A stretch of DNA of 64,000 nt. Source: Massilia sp. W12 (lineage in GTDB: Bacteria; Pseudomonadota; Gammaproteobacteria; Burkholderiales; Burkholderiaceae_D). Location: the NCBI RefSeq assembly GCF_037300705.1, contig NZ_CP147776.1, positions 2,232,001 to 2,296,000 of the forward strand, written 5' to 3'. Below, piece after piece: positions 26,183 to 34,889 of this stretch (positions are counted from its first letter, which is position 1; every line of letters begins with the position of its first letter). Made by a program: the position numbers and the translations under genes. The notes under the pieces were generated by a model. The model was given only the letters and a program-made list of their open reading frames with translations, made no database searches and had not been told where the DNA came from.

Positions 26183-26833
26183 TTATAGCGGCACGCTTTG
26201 CGGCAAAATGCCGCTCACCGCCTGCGACACCACCATCGAAGCCGCAGCCGAAACCTCGCTTTGGATTTGGCCTTTGAGCAAGCCCATCATGGCGTCGCCG
26301 ATTGTATCGGCCAGACTGTCAAACGGGCCAAGGCCGCTGATGTCATACGAGCTATCGCCATAGGAAATCGAGGCTGCGCCATTGCTGACTTGATCCAGCT
26401 TGAGGATGACGGCCCCGATATCCGCGTGAAAATTCATGGAGCCGGAAATAGAACAGGATTTGAGCGTCAGCGCGATGCTGACAGAGGGATCAACAAACCA
26501 GATTTTAAAATCAGCGCCCACGGTTGCGCTGATATTGCTGGAGAAGCTGCCGGCAAAATTCATGGTTCCAGTCAAATAGCCGGGGTTGCTCGCATCCAGC
26601 GCGCTCACGCTCAGAGAATTCAGCTGCAAGCTGGACAGGCCGCTCAGCCCGCCTAAAGAGTAATGCAGCGTGCCAATGCCGAAATCCTGACTGCCGCTGA
26701 CCAGATTTCCGCTCGGGTCCCACCCGGCCTGGCGGATTTGCGGTCCGATATCTTGATTCAACTGCGGCAGCATAGCGCTCAAGATTTGATTAATCAGTGA
26801 GCTGTACGGATCTGGATCAGCGCCTGGCATCAT
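26183..26833 (-). CDS. First protein of the accessory operon, TULIP-like by pattern
   Basis: A 216-residue protein without signal peptide, of unknown family. Residues 10-35 form an amphipathic helix (SSLINQILSAMLPQLNQDI), followed by beta strands (DFGIGTLHYSLGGLSGLSSLQ, LTGTMNFAGSFSSNISATVGADFKIWF, SIALTLKSCSISGSMNFHADI) and a closing amphipathic helix (IGDAMMGLLKGQIQSEVSAAASMVVSQAV). A curved beta sheet wrapped on long helices is the TULIP plan. Three ATG codons lie in a row (26836, 26833, 26830); 26833 is six bases from GGAG. It heads the eight-gene operon, whose promoter must lie upstream of 26836. Confidence 0.62.
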   Translation of the reverse strand: MMPGADPDPYSSLINQILSAMLPQLNQDIGPQIRQAGWDPSGNLVSGSQDFGIGTLHYSLGGLSGLSSLQLNSLSVSALDASNPGYLTGTMNFAGSFSSNISATVGADFKIWFVDPSVSIALTLKSCSISGSMNFHADIGAVILKLDQVSNGAASISYGDSSYDISGLGPFDSLADTIGDAMMGLLKGQIQSEVSAAASMVVSQAVSGILPQSVPL

Positions 26834-27113
26834 CATATTCTCCAATTGTGGCGACACGGGTTCGGGGTGTGCACGCGCCCCGTGCGCAATGGCTTGCGGC
26901 GGGACTTGGGGAATATGACATAAAAGTGCATCAAGTCACTTTTTGCAGTTGCAAAATGACACACAAGCTGTAAAGCTTGACAGGTGGTGCGCCCTGGCTG
27001 GCGACGCTGGCCTTACCATGCCATGAGCACTGCGCCGGGTTGATTTGCATGCTGATGTTTGTCTTGCGCTTGTTTTGTGCGCTCAGACTTTGAAACCGGC
27101 TTTGAAGCCGGCG

Positions 27114-27141
27114 GAAAAAGCGCAAAGCAGGTGTTTGCGCT
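27114..27141 (-). terminator. Terminator of the rhodanese gene
   Basis: Directly after the rhodanese stop codon, the minus strand reads AGCGCAAA, a seven-base loop, TTTGCGCT and then a T run. A second hairpin (CCGGCTT / AAGCCGG, 27096-27111) follows. This separates the rhodanese gene from the accessory operon. Confidence 0.75.
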
Positions 27142-27585
27142 TCAGGCGCCCACCCACGGCAGGCCCGCCACACACCAGCCGCCCAGCGTTTTGCGATGCC
27201 CGGCGCTGTCTTTATCGCCTTCAAAGCCTTGCAAAATATCAAAGCAAAGCATAAACCCGGCATTGCGCGCAGCTTCCGCAGCCTGGCGCGAGCGCACCCC
27301 GGAGCGGCATAAAAACAGCAGCGCCTGTTCCGGCTTGGCCACGCTTTGCAATTGCGTCAGAAAATCCGGGTTGCGCACCCCGCCCGGCCAGCGGTTCCAT
27401 TCAATCGCATGCATGCGCGAGGGCGGCAGATCAGGTTTGCCGACCCAGGCGCGCTCGGCGTCGGTGCGCACATCAATCATCAACACTGCAGCATCTTCCA
27501 GCATCAGGGTAAAAGCATCAGCCGGGCTGAGTTCGCCGGCAAAAGGCAGATCGGCGCGCATGGCTTGTTGCAACAGCGGGTGCAT
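27142..27585 (-). CDS. Rhodanese-like domain protein
   Basis: A 147-residue single-domain rhodanese (sulfurtransferase-like) protein. The fold signature LMIDVRTDAERAWVG is at 35-49 and the active-site loop is LFLCRSGVRSRQAA with Cys93, which would carry the persulfide; CRSGVRS is the standard loop length for sulfur rather than arsenate or phosphate. Start ATG 27585 behind CAGGAG; longer in-frame starts have no such site. It has its own terminator. It is divergent from glnA and may use the same regulatory region. Confidence 0.88.
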   Translation of the reverse strand: MHPLLQQAMRADLPFAGELSPADAFTLMLEDAAVLMIDVRTDAERAWVGKPDLPPSRMHAIEWNRWPGGVRNPDFLTQLQSVAKPEQALLFLCRSGVRSRQAAEAARNAGFMLCFDILQGFEGDKDSAGHRKTLGGWCVAGLPWVGA

Positions 27586-27658
27586 TTTTTTCTCCTGCGA
27601 CAAAATAATCCAGTGTAGCAGCATTGCAAGGGCAGGGTGGCTCTGCACAGAAATGGAT

Positions 27659-27675
27659 TGCACCAAATATGTGCA
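27659..27675 (+). promoter_or_regulatory. NtrC-type enhancer site 1 upstream of glnA
   Basis: TGCAC and GTGCA in inverted orientation with a seven-base spacer (TGCACCAAATATGTGCA), matching the NtrC dyad. It is about 230 bases upstream of the sigma-54 promoter, a usual enhancer distance. Confidence 0.7.
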
Positions 27676-27698
27676 AATCACCAATTTAGAGCCTTGTT

Positions 27699-27715
27699 TG
27701 CACTTGATTGGTGCG
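27699..27715 (+). promoter_or_regulatory. NtrC-type enhancer site 2 upstream of glnA
   Basis: TGCAC, seven-base spacer, GTGCG. It lies 40 bases from site 1 (centre to centre, four helical turns), as expected for cooperative NtrC binding. A weaker TGCGCAC ... GGTGCGC dyad follows at 27726-27744. Confidence 0.65.
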
Positions 27716-27897
27716 TTGTGGCTTTTGCGCACGCTTGCGGTGCGCGCCGGCAATGATGGCGCACCAGTTTGGCTGGCCAAATAAAATTCGGCCAAAACCG
27801 CAAGCCGGGATTGGATGGCAAAAGGAAAAGCGGTAAAACGGCTGAATTGCGCGGCAATCTGCGGTTTGAACCAAGCTTGAGCGCAAATCGCAAAAGG

Positions 27898-27914
27898 TGG
27901 CACGGAATCTGCTT
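27898..27914 (+). promoter_or_regulatory. Sigma-54 promoter of glnA
   Basis: TGGCAC at 27898 and CTGCTT at 27909 give GG and GC elements separated by ten bases, the sigma-54 (-24/-12) spacing; only the first T of TTGC is changed. It lies about 100 bases ahead of the glnA start. Confidence 0.75.
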
Positions 27915-28011
27915 AATGAGACAGCATCCGGGCTAAGCTGCATAATGATGCGGCCCCGCCGGGCGGCTTGCATAAAGCCCCCGCTTCACCCACTCAGACA
28001 GGAGATTTCGC

Positions 28012-29427
28012 ATGGCAATGACACCCGCAGAAGTATTGAAGATGGCAAAGGATAATGAAGTCAAGTTTGTTGATTTCCGCTTTGCTGACACACGCGGCAA
28101 AGAACAGCATGTGACCGTGCCCATCTCTGCTTTCGATATCGACAAATTTGAATCCGGCCATGCGTTTGACGGTTCTTCGATTGCCGGCTGGAAAGGCATC
28201 GAAGCCTCCGACATGATTTTGCTGCCGGACCCGAACACCGCCAACATCGACCCCTTCATGGAAGAAACCACGCTGTTTATGCAGTGTGATGTGATCGAAC
28301 CGGGCGATGGCAAAGGCTATGACCGCGATCCGCGCTCCATCGCCAAGCGCGCTGAAGCCTATCTGAAATCCTCCGGCCTGGGCGACACCGCCTATTTTGG
28401 CCCGGAACCCGAATTCTTCATCTTTGACAGCGTGCGCTGGAAAATCGATATGTCCGGCTGCTTCGTCAAAGTCGATTCCGCCGAAGCGTCCTGGTCCACC
28501 GATGCCGATCCGGAAGGCGGCAACCCGGGCCACCGTCCCGCCGTCAAGGGCGGCTATTTCCCAGTGCCGCCGGTCGATTCCTTCCACGATATGCGCTCGG
28601 AAATGTGCCAGATTCTGGAAGCCCTGGGCATCCCGGTTGAAGTGCATCACCATGAAGTGGCCGGCGCCGGTCAAAATGAAATCGGCACCAAGTTCTCCAC
28701 CCTGGTCGAGCGCGCTGACTGGACGCAGAATCTGAAATATGTGATCTGGAACGTCGCCCACAACTATGGCAAAACCGCCACTTTCATGCCCAAGCCCATC
28801 GTCGGCGACAATGGTTCCGGCATGCATGTGCACCAATCGGTGTGGAAAGACGGCAAGAATCTGTTCGCTGGCGACGGCTATGCCGGCCTGTCTGAATTCG
28901 CGTTGTACTATATCGGCGGCATCATCAAACATGCGCGCGCACTGAATGCGATCACCAATCCGGGCACCAATTCCTACAAGCGTCTGGTGCCGGGCTATGA
29001 AGCCCCGGTCAAGCTGGCTTACTCGGCGCGCAACCGTTCGGCTTCGATCCGTATTCCGCACGTCGCCAATCCGAAAGCCCGCCGCGTTGAAGCGCGCTTC
29101 CCGGACCCTCTGGCCAATCCGTATCTGTGCTTCGCCGCGCTGCTGATGGCGGGCCTGGACGGGGTGCAAAACAAGATCCATCCGGGCGACCCGGCCACCA
29201 AGGATCTGTACCACCTGCCGCCGGAAGAAGATGCGCTGATCCCGACCGTCTGCTCTTCGCTGGAACAAGCGCTGGAAGCGCTGGACAAAGATCGCGAATT
29301 CCTGACCCGTGGCGGCGTGTTCTCCAATTCCATGATCGACGCTTATATTGAACTCAAGATGCAGGACGTGCAGCGCATCCGCATGACCACGCATCCGGCT
29401 GAGTTCGACATGTATTACTCGCTGTAA
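28012..29427 (+). CDS. glnA: Glutamine synthetase type I
   Basis: A 471-residue GSI-beta glutamine synthetase, condensing glutamate and ammonia with ATP. Family landmarks are intact: FDGSSIAGW (residues 51-59), [10 protein letters not shown] (metal-binding Glu), [20 protein letters not shown], the ATP region [10 protein letters not shown], and [25 protein letters not shown]. The adenylylation tyrosine is present in [10 protein letters not shown], so activity is expected to be controlled by GlnE. Start ATG 28012 behind AGGAG. It lies downstream of NtrC sites and a sigma-54 promoter and upstream of ntrB-ntrC, so transcription is under nitrogen control. Confidence 0.98.
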   Translation: MAMTPAEVLKMAKDNEVKFVDFRFADTRGKEQHVTVPISAFDIDKFESGHAFDGSSIAGWKGIEASDMILLPDPNTANIDPFMEETTLFMQCDVIEPGDGKGYDRDPRSIAKRAEAYLKSSGLGDTAYFGPEPEFFIFDSVRWKIDMSGCFVKVDSAEASWSTDADPEGGNPGHRPAVKGGYFPVPPVDSFHDMRSEMCQILEALGIPVEVHHHEVAGAGQNEIGTKFSTLVERADWTQNLKYVIWNVAHNYGKTATFMPKPIVGDNGSGMHVHQSVWKDGKNLFAGDGYAGLSEFALYYIGGIIKHARALNAITNPGTNSYKRLVPGYEAPVKLAYSARNRSASIRIPHVANPKARRVEARFPDPLANPYLCFAALLMAGLDGVQNKIHPGDPATKDLYHLPPEEDALIPTVCSSLEQALEALDKDREFLTRGGVFSNSMIDAYIELKMQDVQRIRMTTHPAEFDMYYSL

Positions 29428-29437
29428 TCCAGCGGCT

Positions 29438-29466
29438 GCGGGCTGCAAGCAAAGGGGGCAGCCCGC
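29438..29466 (+). repeat. Hairpin just after glnA
   Basis: GCGGGCTGC / GCAGCCCGC with an 11-base loop, nine bases after the stop. There is no T run, so it is probably an mRNA 3'-end structure rather than a full terminator. Confidence 0.5.
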
Positions 29467-29616
29467 GCCAAGGCGTTAAGCGGTAATGCGCTGTAACAAT
29501 TCCACACTGTTGCAGCGCGCAGTTTGTAGTACTGTAGCACCCACGGTGTTTTTTGCCGTGGCCCGACAGCTGGTGTTTAGGGGTAAGCGCCAGTTGTTTT
29601 GAGGTGTTTTGTGGTT

Positions 29617-29650
29617 GGCGGGCAGGGCTTGGGCCTTCCCGCCTTTTTTT
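29617..29650 (+). terminator. Intrinsic terminator between glnA and the DUF4124-type gene
   Basis: GGCGGG ... CCCGCC followed by seven T. The 380 bases between the two genes also hold a CCACGG/CCGTGG hairpin (29541-29561); no further gene is seen there. Confidence 0.7.
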
Positions 29651-29806
29651 CGTCCCGCGCAGCCGGCGCCGGACTTCCAAAGCGGCCCCGCCAGGCAGCT
29701 GACCTGTGTGCTTGTTGCATATTTGCCCCAGAGCAGCGCAAGCCGGTGTCATGCAGCGCTGACATCGCTTACACTGGCGTGACTGTGTTTTTGCGAAAAG
29801 ATTGTC

Positions 29807-30325
29807 ATGAAAAAAATTTTCCTCACCCTCCCTTTGATGTTGCAGGCATGGTTCTGCAATCCGGCTTTGGCGCAAGATGGACAGGATGTGTATCTGTGCA
29901 TCAATGAACAAGGACAAAAGGAATACAAGAACACGGGCATCACCAAGGGCTGTAAGAAAGTCGAGTTGCCAACCATCACCACTGTCAATGCACCAAAAGC
30001 GCGCGTGGCGCCCAAAGATGGTGCAGCGAAAACAGGCAAAGATGGTGCAAGCGCCAGCACCCCGAGTGATTTCCCCAAAGTGGACAGCGCCACCCAGAAA
30101 AAGCGCGACACCGACAGCCGCCAGATTTTCCAGGAAGAATTAAACGCCGAAGAGAAAAAGCTGGCCGATCTCAAGCGCGAATTCAACGGCGGCAACCCGG
30201 AGCGGCGCGGCGATGAAGCCAACTTCGCCAAGTATCAGGAGCGGGTGCAGAAAATGCGGGATGACATCAGCCGCACCGAAAAGAATGTGGAAGCCTTGAA
30301 ACGCGAGATCGCCAATTTGAAGTGA
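29807..30325 (+). CDS. Periplasmic DUF4124-type protein with coiled-coil tail
   Basis: A 172-residue exported protein. A signal peptide (MKKIFLTLPLMLQAWF, cleavage after NPALA) leads into a DUF4124-like segment (VYLCINEQGQKEYKNTG with Cys and a KGCKKVEL cysteine), a low-complexity Lys/Ala linker, and a charged coiled coil from about residue 105 (EELNAEEKKLADLKREF and RVQKMRDDISRTEKNVEAL). Function is unknown. A gene of this type between glnA and ntrB is common in Burkholderiales. It is followed by its own terminator at 30342. Confidence 0.82.
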   Translation: MKKIFLTLPLMLQAWFCNPALAQDGQDVYLCINEQGQKEYKNTGITKGCKKVELPTITTVNAPKARVAPKDGAAKTGKDGASASTPSDFPKVDSATQKKRDTDSRQIFQEELNAEEKKLADLKREFNGGNPERRGDEANFAKYQERVQKMRDDISRTEKNVEALKREIANLK

Positions 30326-30341
30326 GTTCGCGCATGGCGCA

Positions 30342-30370
30342 AAAGGGTCGCGCAAGCGGCCCTTTTTTTT
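30342..30370 (+). terminator. Intrinsic terminator before ntrB
   Basis: AAAGGGTCGC, loop GCAA, GCGGCCCTTT and a T run; one G-T pair in the stem. It partly insulates ntrBC from the genes upstream. Confidence 0.75.
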
Positions 30371-30419
30371 GCAGACAGCAGGCGCAACAGCCTGTATGCA
30401 GCACTTGAAAGAGAGCCAG

Positions 30420-31532
30420 ATGCAAAAGAAAATTTCCGCCGCAAACAGCGCCAAAGCGCTGTCAGGCGAATTGCAGCAACGCTTTGCCGGACTGGAATTA
30501 CTCGCGCTGGCAGTGTTGGCCCTGGGGGAAGACGGCAAAATCTGTTACGCCAATCCGGCGGCAGAAGATATGTTGGAGAGTTCAGCGCGCGTCTTGCGCC
30601 AGCTCAGTCTGCCCGAATTGTTCGCCAATGGCGCGCAGTTGGAAGAGATCTGCCGCCAGGCGCGCTTGCAGCTGTTTGCCGATATGCGCCAGGATTTCAC
30701 CCTGCTGCGCCAGGGCAAAGCGGCCTTGCATGTGCATGTCACCGTCACCGCGCAAGACAGCCAGACCCCGGTGTTGATTGAGTTGCGTGAAAATGTGCAG
30801 CAAATCCGCCAGGACCGCGAAGAGCGTATGCTTGACCAGAGTCAGGCGAATAAAGAGCTGATCCGCAATCTGGCGCATGAAATCAAAAATCCCCTGGGCG
30901 GCATCCGTGGCGCGGCGCAATTGCTGGAACTCGAATTGCCCGAGCGCCAACTCAAAGAGCTGCGCGAATACACCCAGGTCATCATCAAAGAAGCCGACCG
31001 CCTGCAAACCCTGGTTGATCGCCTGCTGGCTCCGCACAAACGCCCGCATATTGTGGGCGATGTGAATATCCATGAAGTGTGCGAGCGGGTGCGCAGCCTG
31101 ATTCTGGCGGAATTTCCTTTTGGTCTTGAAATTAAACGCGATTACGATCTCTCGATTCCTGAATTTCGCGGCGACCAGGAACAATTGATTCAAACCGTTT
31201 TAAACATCGCCCACAATGGCGCGCAAGCGCTGTCCGAGCGCATTGCGCAAGGGGAGGGCGTGCTGATTTTCAAGACCCGGGTGGCGCGCCAGGTCACGCT
31301 GGCCAAGCAACGCTACAAGCTGGCATTGGATTTGCATATCATCGATAACGGCCCCGGGATTCCGGAGCACATCCGCGACCGGATGTTCTTCCCCCTGGTT
31401 TCCGGACGTGAAGGCGGCAGTGGTTTGGGCCTGACATTGGCGCAAACTTTTGTGCAGCAGCATCAGGGCAGCATTGAATGCGAAAGTGAACCGGGCAGAA
31501 CCGACTTCCGCATTCTGATTCCGCTGCCGTGA
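30420..31532 (+). CDS. ntrB: Nitrogen regulation sensor histidine kinase NtrB
   Basis: A 370-residue cytoplasmic histidine kinase without membrane segments. It has a PAS-like sensory region (about residues 25-110), the H-box NLAHEIKNPLGGIRGAAQ with His153, an N-box (NIAHNGAQA), and G-boxes DNGPGIPEHIRDRMFFPLVS and GSGLGLTLAQ. It phosphorylates or dephosphorylates NtrC under control of the PII protein. The start at 30420 follows GAAAGAGAG; in-frame ATGs at 30369 and 30396 would overlap the terminator or add few residues. It lies 58 bases upstream of ntrC. Confidence 0.95.
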   Translation: MQKKISAANSAKALSGELQQRFAGLELLALAVLALGEDGKICYANPAAEDMLESSARVLRQLSLPELFANGAQLEEICRQARLQLFADMRQDFTLLRQGKAALHVHVTVTAQDSQTPVLIELRENVQQIRQDREERMLDQSQANKELIRNLAHEIKNPLGGIRGAAQLLELELPERQLKELREYTQVIIKEADRLQTLVDRLLAPHKRPHIVGDVNIHEVCERVRSLILAEFPFGLEIKRDYDLSIPEFRGDQEQLIQTVLNIAHNGAQALSERIAQGEGVLIFKTRVARQVTLAKQRYKLALDLHIIDNGPGIPEHIRDRMFFPLVSGREGGSGLGLTLAQTFVQQHQGSIECESEPGRTDFRILIPLP

Positions 31533-31590
31533 GGCGCATCTGCCTTCAATACAGGCGTCTGCGACTTTGCAAAATACGAAAGAGAATGAG

Positions 31591-33063
31591 ATGAAACCAA
31601 TTTGGATAGTCGATGACGATCAGTCGATCCGCTGGGTGCTGGAAAAAGCGCTGGCGCGCGAAAACCTCGCCACCCGCAGTTTTTCCAGCGCGCGCGATGC
31701 GATTGCCGCCTTGCGCGACGAAACCCCGCAAGTGCTGGTCTCGGACATCCGCATGCCCGGCCCCTCCGGCCTTGAGCTGTTGCAACTGGTGAAAGAAAAA
31801 TTCCCCGGTTTGCCGGTGATCATCATGACCGCCTTTTCCGATCTGGATTCCGCAGTCGCGGCGTTTCAGCGCGGCGCTTTCGAGTATCTGGCCAAACCGT
31901 TTGATGTCGATAAAGCGGTCGAATTGATCCGCCGCGCGCTCGATGAGAGTTTGCGCGAGACCGAGGTCGAAAGCGGCAGCATGGAAACGCCCGAGATCCT
32001 GGGCCAGGCCCCGGCGATGCAGGAAGTGTTTCGTGCGATTGGCCGTTTATCGCAATCCAATGTCACCGTCTTGATTACCGGCGAGTCCGGCAGCGGCAAG
32101 GAATTGGTGGCGCGCGCGTTGCACAAACACAGCCCGCGCGCCGCGCAACCGTTTATCGCCTTGAACACTGCCGCGATTCCCAAAGATTTACTGGAATCGG
32201 AATTATTCGGCCATGAGCGCGGCGCCTTCACCGGTGCGCAAGCCACGCGGCGCGGGCGCTTTGAGCAAGCCGAAGGCGGCACCCTGTTTTTAGATGAAAT
32301 CGGCGATATGCCGTTTGATTTGCAAACCCGCTTGCTGCGCGTGCTCTCAGACGGGCATTTTTACCGCGTCGGCGGGCATCAGCCGCTCAAAGCGAATGTG
32401 CGGGTGATCACCGCCACCCATCAACATCTGGAAGCGCGCGTCAAAGAAGGGCAGTTCCGCGAAGACCTGTTCCACCGCCTAAACGTGATCCGCCTGCGTC
32501 TGCCGCCTTTGCGCGAGCGGCGCGAAGATATTCCATTACTGACGCGCTTTTTCTTGCAGCAATCCGCGCGCCAGCTGGGCGGCGAAGCCAAGCGCCTGAG
32601 CGAAGCGGCGATGCAATTCCTGTGCAATCTGGAATTCCCCGGCAATGTGCGGCAATTGCAAAATCTGTGCAACTGGATCACCGTGATGGCGCCGGCGCAG
32701 ACGGTCGAAGTGTCAGACTTGCCGGCGGAATTATTGCAAGAGCAGGCCAGCGAAACGCCGCCGCCCCCGCCTGCCGCAAGCCACAGCCAGAATCACCACC
32801 TGACGCCGGCAGAGGCCGTGAGCGAAGCGCAGCTGGTCAGCTGGTTGCAATTGCTGGAGGCGCAAGCCACCCGCATGTTGCAAAACAGCGAGGCGAATGT
32901 GATGGATGTGTTAGCGCGCCAGTTTGAATCATCCGTCATCAAAATGGCCTTGAAACACACCCATGGCCGCAAAAATGACGCTGCCGTGCGCTTAGGCATC
33001 GGGCGCAACACCATCACCCGTAAAATTCAGGAATTGGGGATTGCCGGCGCGCGCGATGAGTGA
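31591..33063 (+). CDS. ntrC: Nitrogen regulation response regulator NtrC
   Basis: A 490-residue sigma-54 activator. The receiver domain has the acidic pocket VDDDQS and phosphoacceptor Asp52 (LVSDIRMPG); the AAA+ domain has Walker A GESGSGK (164-170), the sigma-54 contact loop GAFTGA (211-216), Walker B GGTLFLDEIGDMP, and the arginine-finger region; the C-terminus carries a Fis-type helix-turn-helix (NDAAVRLGIGRNTITRKIQELG). A Pro-rich linker (around residues 388-396) separates the last two. Start ATG 31591 behind AGAGAATGAG. Its likely binding sites are the two dyads ahead of glnA. Confidence 0.97.
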   Translation: MKPIWIVDDDQSIRWVLEKALARENLATRSFSSARDAIAALRDETPQVLVSDIRMPGPSGLELLQLVKEKFPGLPVIIMTAFSDLDSAVAAFQRGAFEYLAKPFDVDKAVELIRRALDESLRETEVESGSMETPEILGQAPAMQEVFRAIGRLSQSNVTVLITGESGSGKELVARALHKHSPRAAQPFIALNTAAIPKDLLESELFGHERGAFTGAQATRRGRFEQAEGGTLFLDEIGDMPFDLQTRLLRVLSDGHFYRVGGHQPLKANVRVITATHQHLEARVKEGQFREDLFHRLNVIRLRLPPLRERREDIPLLTRFFLQQSARQLGGEAKRLSEAAMQFLCNLEFPGNVRQLQNLCNWITVMAPAQTVEVSDLPAELLQEQASETPPPPPAASHSQNHHLTPAEAVSEAQLVSWLQLLEAQATRMLQNSEANVMDVLARQFESSVIKMALKHTHGRKNDAAVRLGIGRNTITRKIQELGIAGARDE

Positions 33064-33079
33064 TACCGCGTGATCTGCG

Positions 33080-33538
33080 TCAGGCCGGCGGCGTTTGAAA
33101 ACGCCGCCGCAGCCACCGCACCAGGCCGCCGATCAGCGGGATCTTTTGCCAAAATTCCTCCGCCACATCCCAATAATCACGATGCAGGGATACTTTGCCC
33201 TGTGCATCAAAGGTGAAATAGGTGCAGCCTTCTATGCGCCAATCGCGCCGCTTGGCGTGAAAGTAAAATTCCCAGCGCACAAAACCCTGATCGCCGGCGC
33301 CAAACGCCTGCAACATCACAAAATGCGGGCGCTCAGTGCTGGCATACATATGGCGGAAAATCTGTTCAATCGCAGCCAGACCCTTGACATCATTAAACGG
33401 ATCTTTGAAACGCGCCTCTGCCGCATACAAAGCGCTGAGCCGGCCCAGGCTGTGCGGGCTTAACTCCTGATACCACTGCGCCACGGCATGCACCGGGTGC
33501 GGCGCGCCAATCACAAACGGGGGAGCCTGCATCGTCAT
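33080..33538 (-). CDS. NTF2-like (SnoaL-type) protein
   Basis: A 152-residue protein with the NTF2-like cone fold: a helical start (HAVAQWYQELSPHSLGRLSALY), DPFNDVKG (typical DPFxxxxG loop), the strand GFVRWEFYFHAKRRDWRIEG and a final LHRDYWDVAEEFWQKIPLIGGL. Family members bind or isomerise small hydrophobic molecules or serve as scaffolds. The ATG at 33538 overlaps the SDR stop (ATGA), making it the last gene of the lipid-modification operon. A related protein is often found with the SDR in such clusters; the exact role is unknown. Confidence 0.82.
   Translation of the reverse strand: MTMQAPPFVIGAPHPVHAVAQWYQELSPHSLGRLSALYAAEARFKDPFNDVKGLAAIEQIFRHMYASTERPHFVMLQAFGAGDQGFVRWEFYFHAKRRDWRIEGCTYFTFDAQGKVSLHRDYWDVAEEFWQKIPLIGGLVRWLRRRFQTPPA
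33087..33108. terminator. Convergent hairpin, ntrC and NTF2-like gene
   Basis: GGCGGCGTTT and its complement AAACGCCGCC almost abut (loop of two to four bases). It overlaps the last codons of the minus-strand gene and lies 24 bases after ntrC. T-poor, so only a candidate bidirectional terminator. Confidence 0.4.
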
Positions 33539-34341
33539 ACTTTCATCAAGCGCGCAAATAAAGCAAAACGCCAGCGCCACGGCAACAGGCGCAAACATTT
33601 CACCACAGTCGAAAAGCGGCGCGGGAAATGGATTTCAAAAGCGCCATGCGCAAAACCCTGCAAAATCGCCAGCGCGGCTTGTTGCGGGGTTTGCAAACAG
33701 GGCATGGGAAAATCGTTTTTATCTGTCAGCGCGGTTTTCACAAAACCGGGATTGATTAAATACACATCCAGGCCGCGCCGGTGCAAATCATTGTACAAAA
33801 TCTCCGCCAGATTAATCAGCGCCGCCTTGCCCGGGCCATATACGCTGGCTTGCGGCAAACCGACATAACCGGCCACGCTGGCGACCAGGGCCACGCCGCC
33901 CTGACCCTGCGCCAGCAGCAGCGGCAAGATCGCCGACAAGCCTTGATAGACGCTGGTCAAATTCACCTGCAAAGTATGCGCCGCGCGCCCCGCATCCAAC
34001 TCCCAGCTGCGCTCAGGCGCATATTGCGCCGCATTAAACACCACCAAGTCCAGGCCGCCAAAGGTCTTCGCCAATTCTTCACGCGCTGCCACCCAATCGC
34101 CCCCGGCCACATCAAACGGCAGCGCCAGCGCCTGTTGCGGCCAGCGCGCGGCCAGCTCTTGCAGCGCCTGCGCATTGCGCGCCGACAGCGCGACTTTCGC
34201 GCCGCGCGCCAATAATTCCTGCGCCAAGGCCGCGCCGATGCCGCTGGAAGCGCCCAAAAGCCAGACGCGTTTGCCGCGCCAATCCGTGATCGGCGTGTTC
34301 AAAGGCCGCCACCAGGGCCAGCGAAAGAGCGCCGTTTTCAT
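33535..34341 (-). CDS. Short-chain dehydrogenase/reductase
   Basis: A 268-residue classical SDR. The cofactor loop is GASSGIGAALAQ (residues 24-35), the structural NAA motif is in VVFNAAQ, the catalytic Ser is in ALVASVAGYVG, and the active-site pair YGPGK (YxxxK) follows. The region after strand 2 (LSARNAQ) with Arg suggests NADP(H). Start ATG 34341 overlaps the DUF3833 stop by ATGA. In the lipid operon it may reduce or oxidise an acyl-chain carbonyl; substrate unknown. Confidence 0.9.
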   Translation of the reverse strand: MKTALFRWPWWRPLNTPITDWRGKRVWLLGASSGIGAALAQELLARGAKVALSARNAQALQELAARWPQQALALPFDVAGGDWVAAREELAKTFGGLDLVVFNAAQYAPERSWELDAGRAAHTLQVNLTSVYQGLSAILPLLLAQGQGGVALVASVAGYVGLPQASVYGPGKAALINLAEILYNDLHRRGLDVYLINPGFVKTALTDKNDFPMPCLQTPQQAALAILQGFAHGAFEIHFPRRFSTVVKCLRLLPWRWRFALFARLMKV

Positions 34342-34889
34342 GACAGTTTCCTGAAAAACAGCGTCACCTGGCCCATTTCCAGACCAAATTTGCGCATGCT
34401 GGTGCGGTTCATCACATGTTGCGCATCCAGCATAAACATCCAATCATCCATCTGCATGGCGATGCTGCTGCCGCGATATGGCAGCAGCAGGGTGTAGCGC
34501 CAGTGCAGGGCAGGGCCGCTCACCACGCCTACCGCCTCGCCTTCCACATCGCCCGCCGTGCCGCGCCAACTGCCGTCGGCTTGCTGACGCAAGCGCCAGA
34601 CGCGCTGCTCACGCTTGCCGTCGTCAAACACAAACTGCTCATCAAGCACCAGGATGCCATCTTGCATACTGCCGTCAATCATGACTGAAAAACGGCGCTC
34701 CGCATGCCCATCGCGCGCTTGAAATATGCCCCAGGCTTGCACCTTGCCGGTGAAAAACTGCGCCACATCAAACGCCGGCCCGCGTTCGCGGTAGCGCAAG
34801 GCGTCATCATGGCTGCAGCTGATCAAGGCCAGACACAGGCAAAGCAGCAGCCAGCCGCGCAGGCGCAACCCCATCAAGTGTTGACTCAT
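34338..34889 (-). CDS. DUF3833 family lipoprotein
   Basis: A 183-residue lipoprotein: a hydrophobic signal (LRGWLLLCLCLALISC) ends in a lipobox with Cys at residue 25. The mature part has the DUF3833 pattern FFTGKVQAWGIFQARDGHAERRF, then an all-beta lipocalin-like body (QDGILVLDEQFVFDDG, LHWRYTLLLPYRG, MQMDDWMFMLD). It is probably anchored to the outer membrane or periplasmic face. Four-base overlaps (ATGA) join it to both neighbours. Function unknown, but constant company with Cfa-type genes points to membrane lipid handling. Confidence 0.88.
   Translation of the reverse strand: MSQHLMGLRLRGWLLLCLCLALISCSHDDALRYRERGPAFDVAQFFTGKVQAWGIFQARDGHAERRFSVMIDGSMQDGILVLDEQFVFDDGKREQRVWRLRQQADGSWRGTAGDVEGEAVGVVSGPALHWRYTLLLPYRGSSIAMQMDDWMFMLDAQHVMNRTSMRKFGLEMGQVTLFFRKLS

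Noticed and set aside
27994-29448. Long open frame on the minus strand across glnA
   Set aside because: It is the antisense shadow of glnA, a fully conserved gene with clear domains, and its product resembles nothing.
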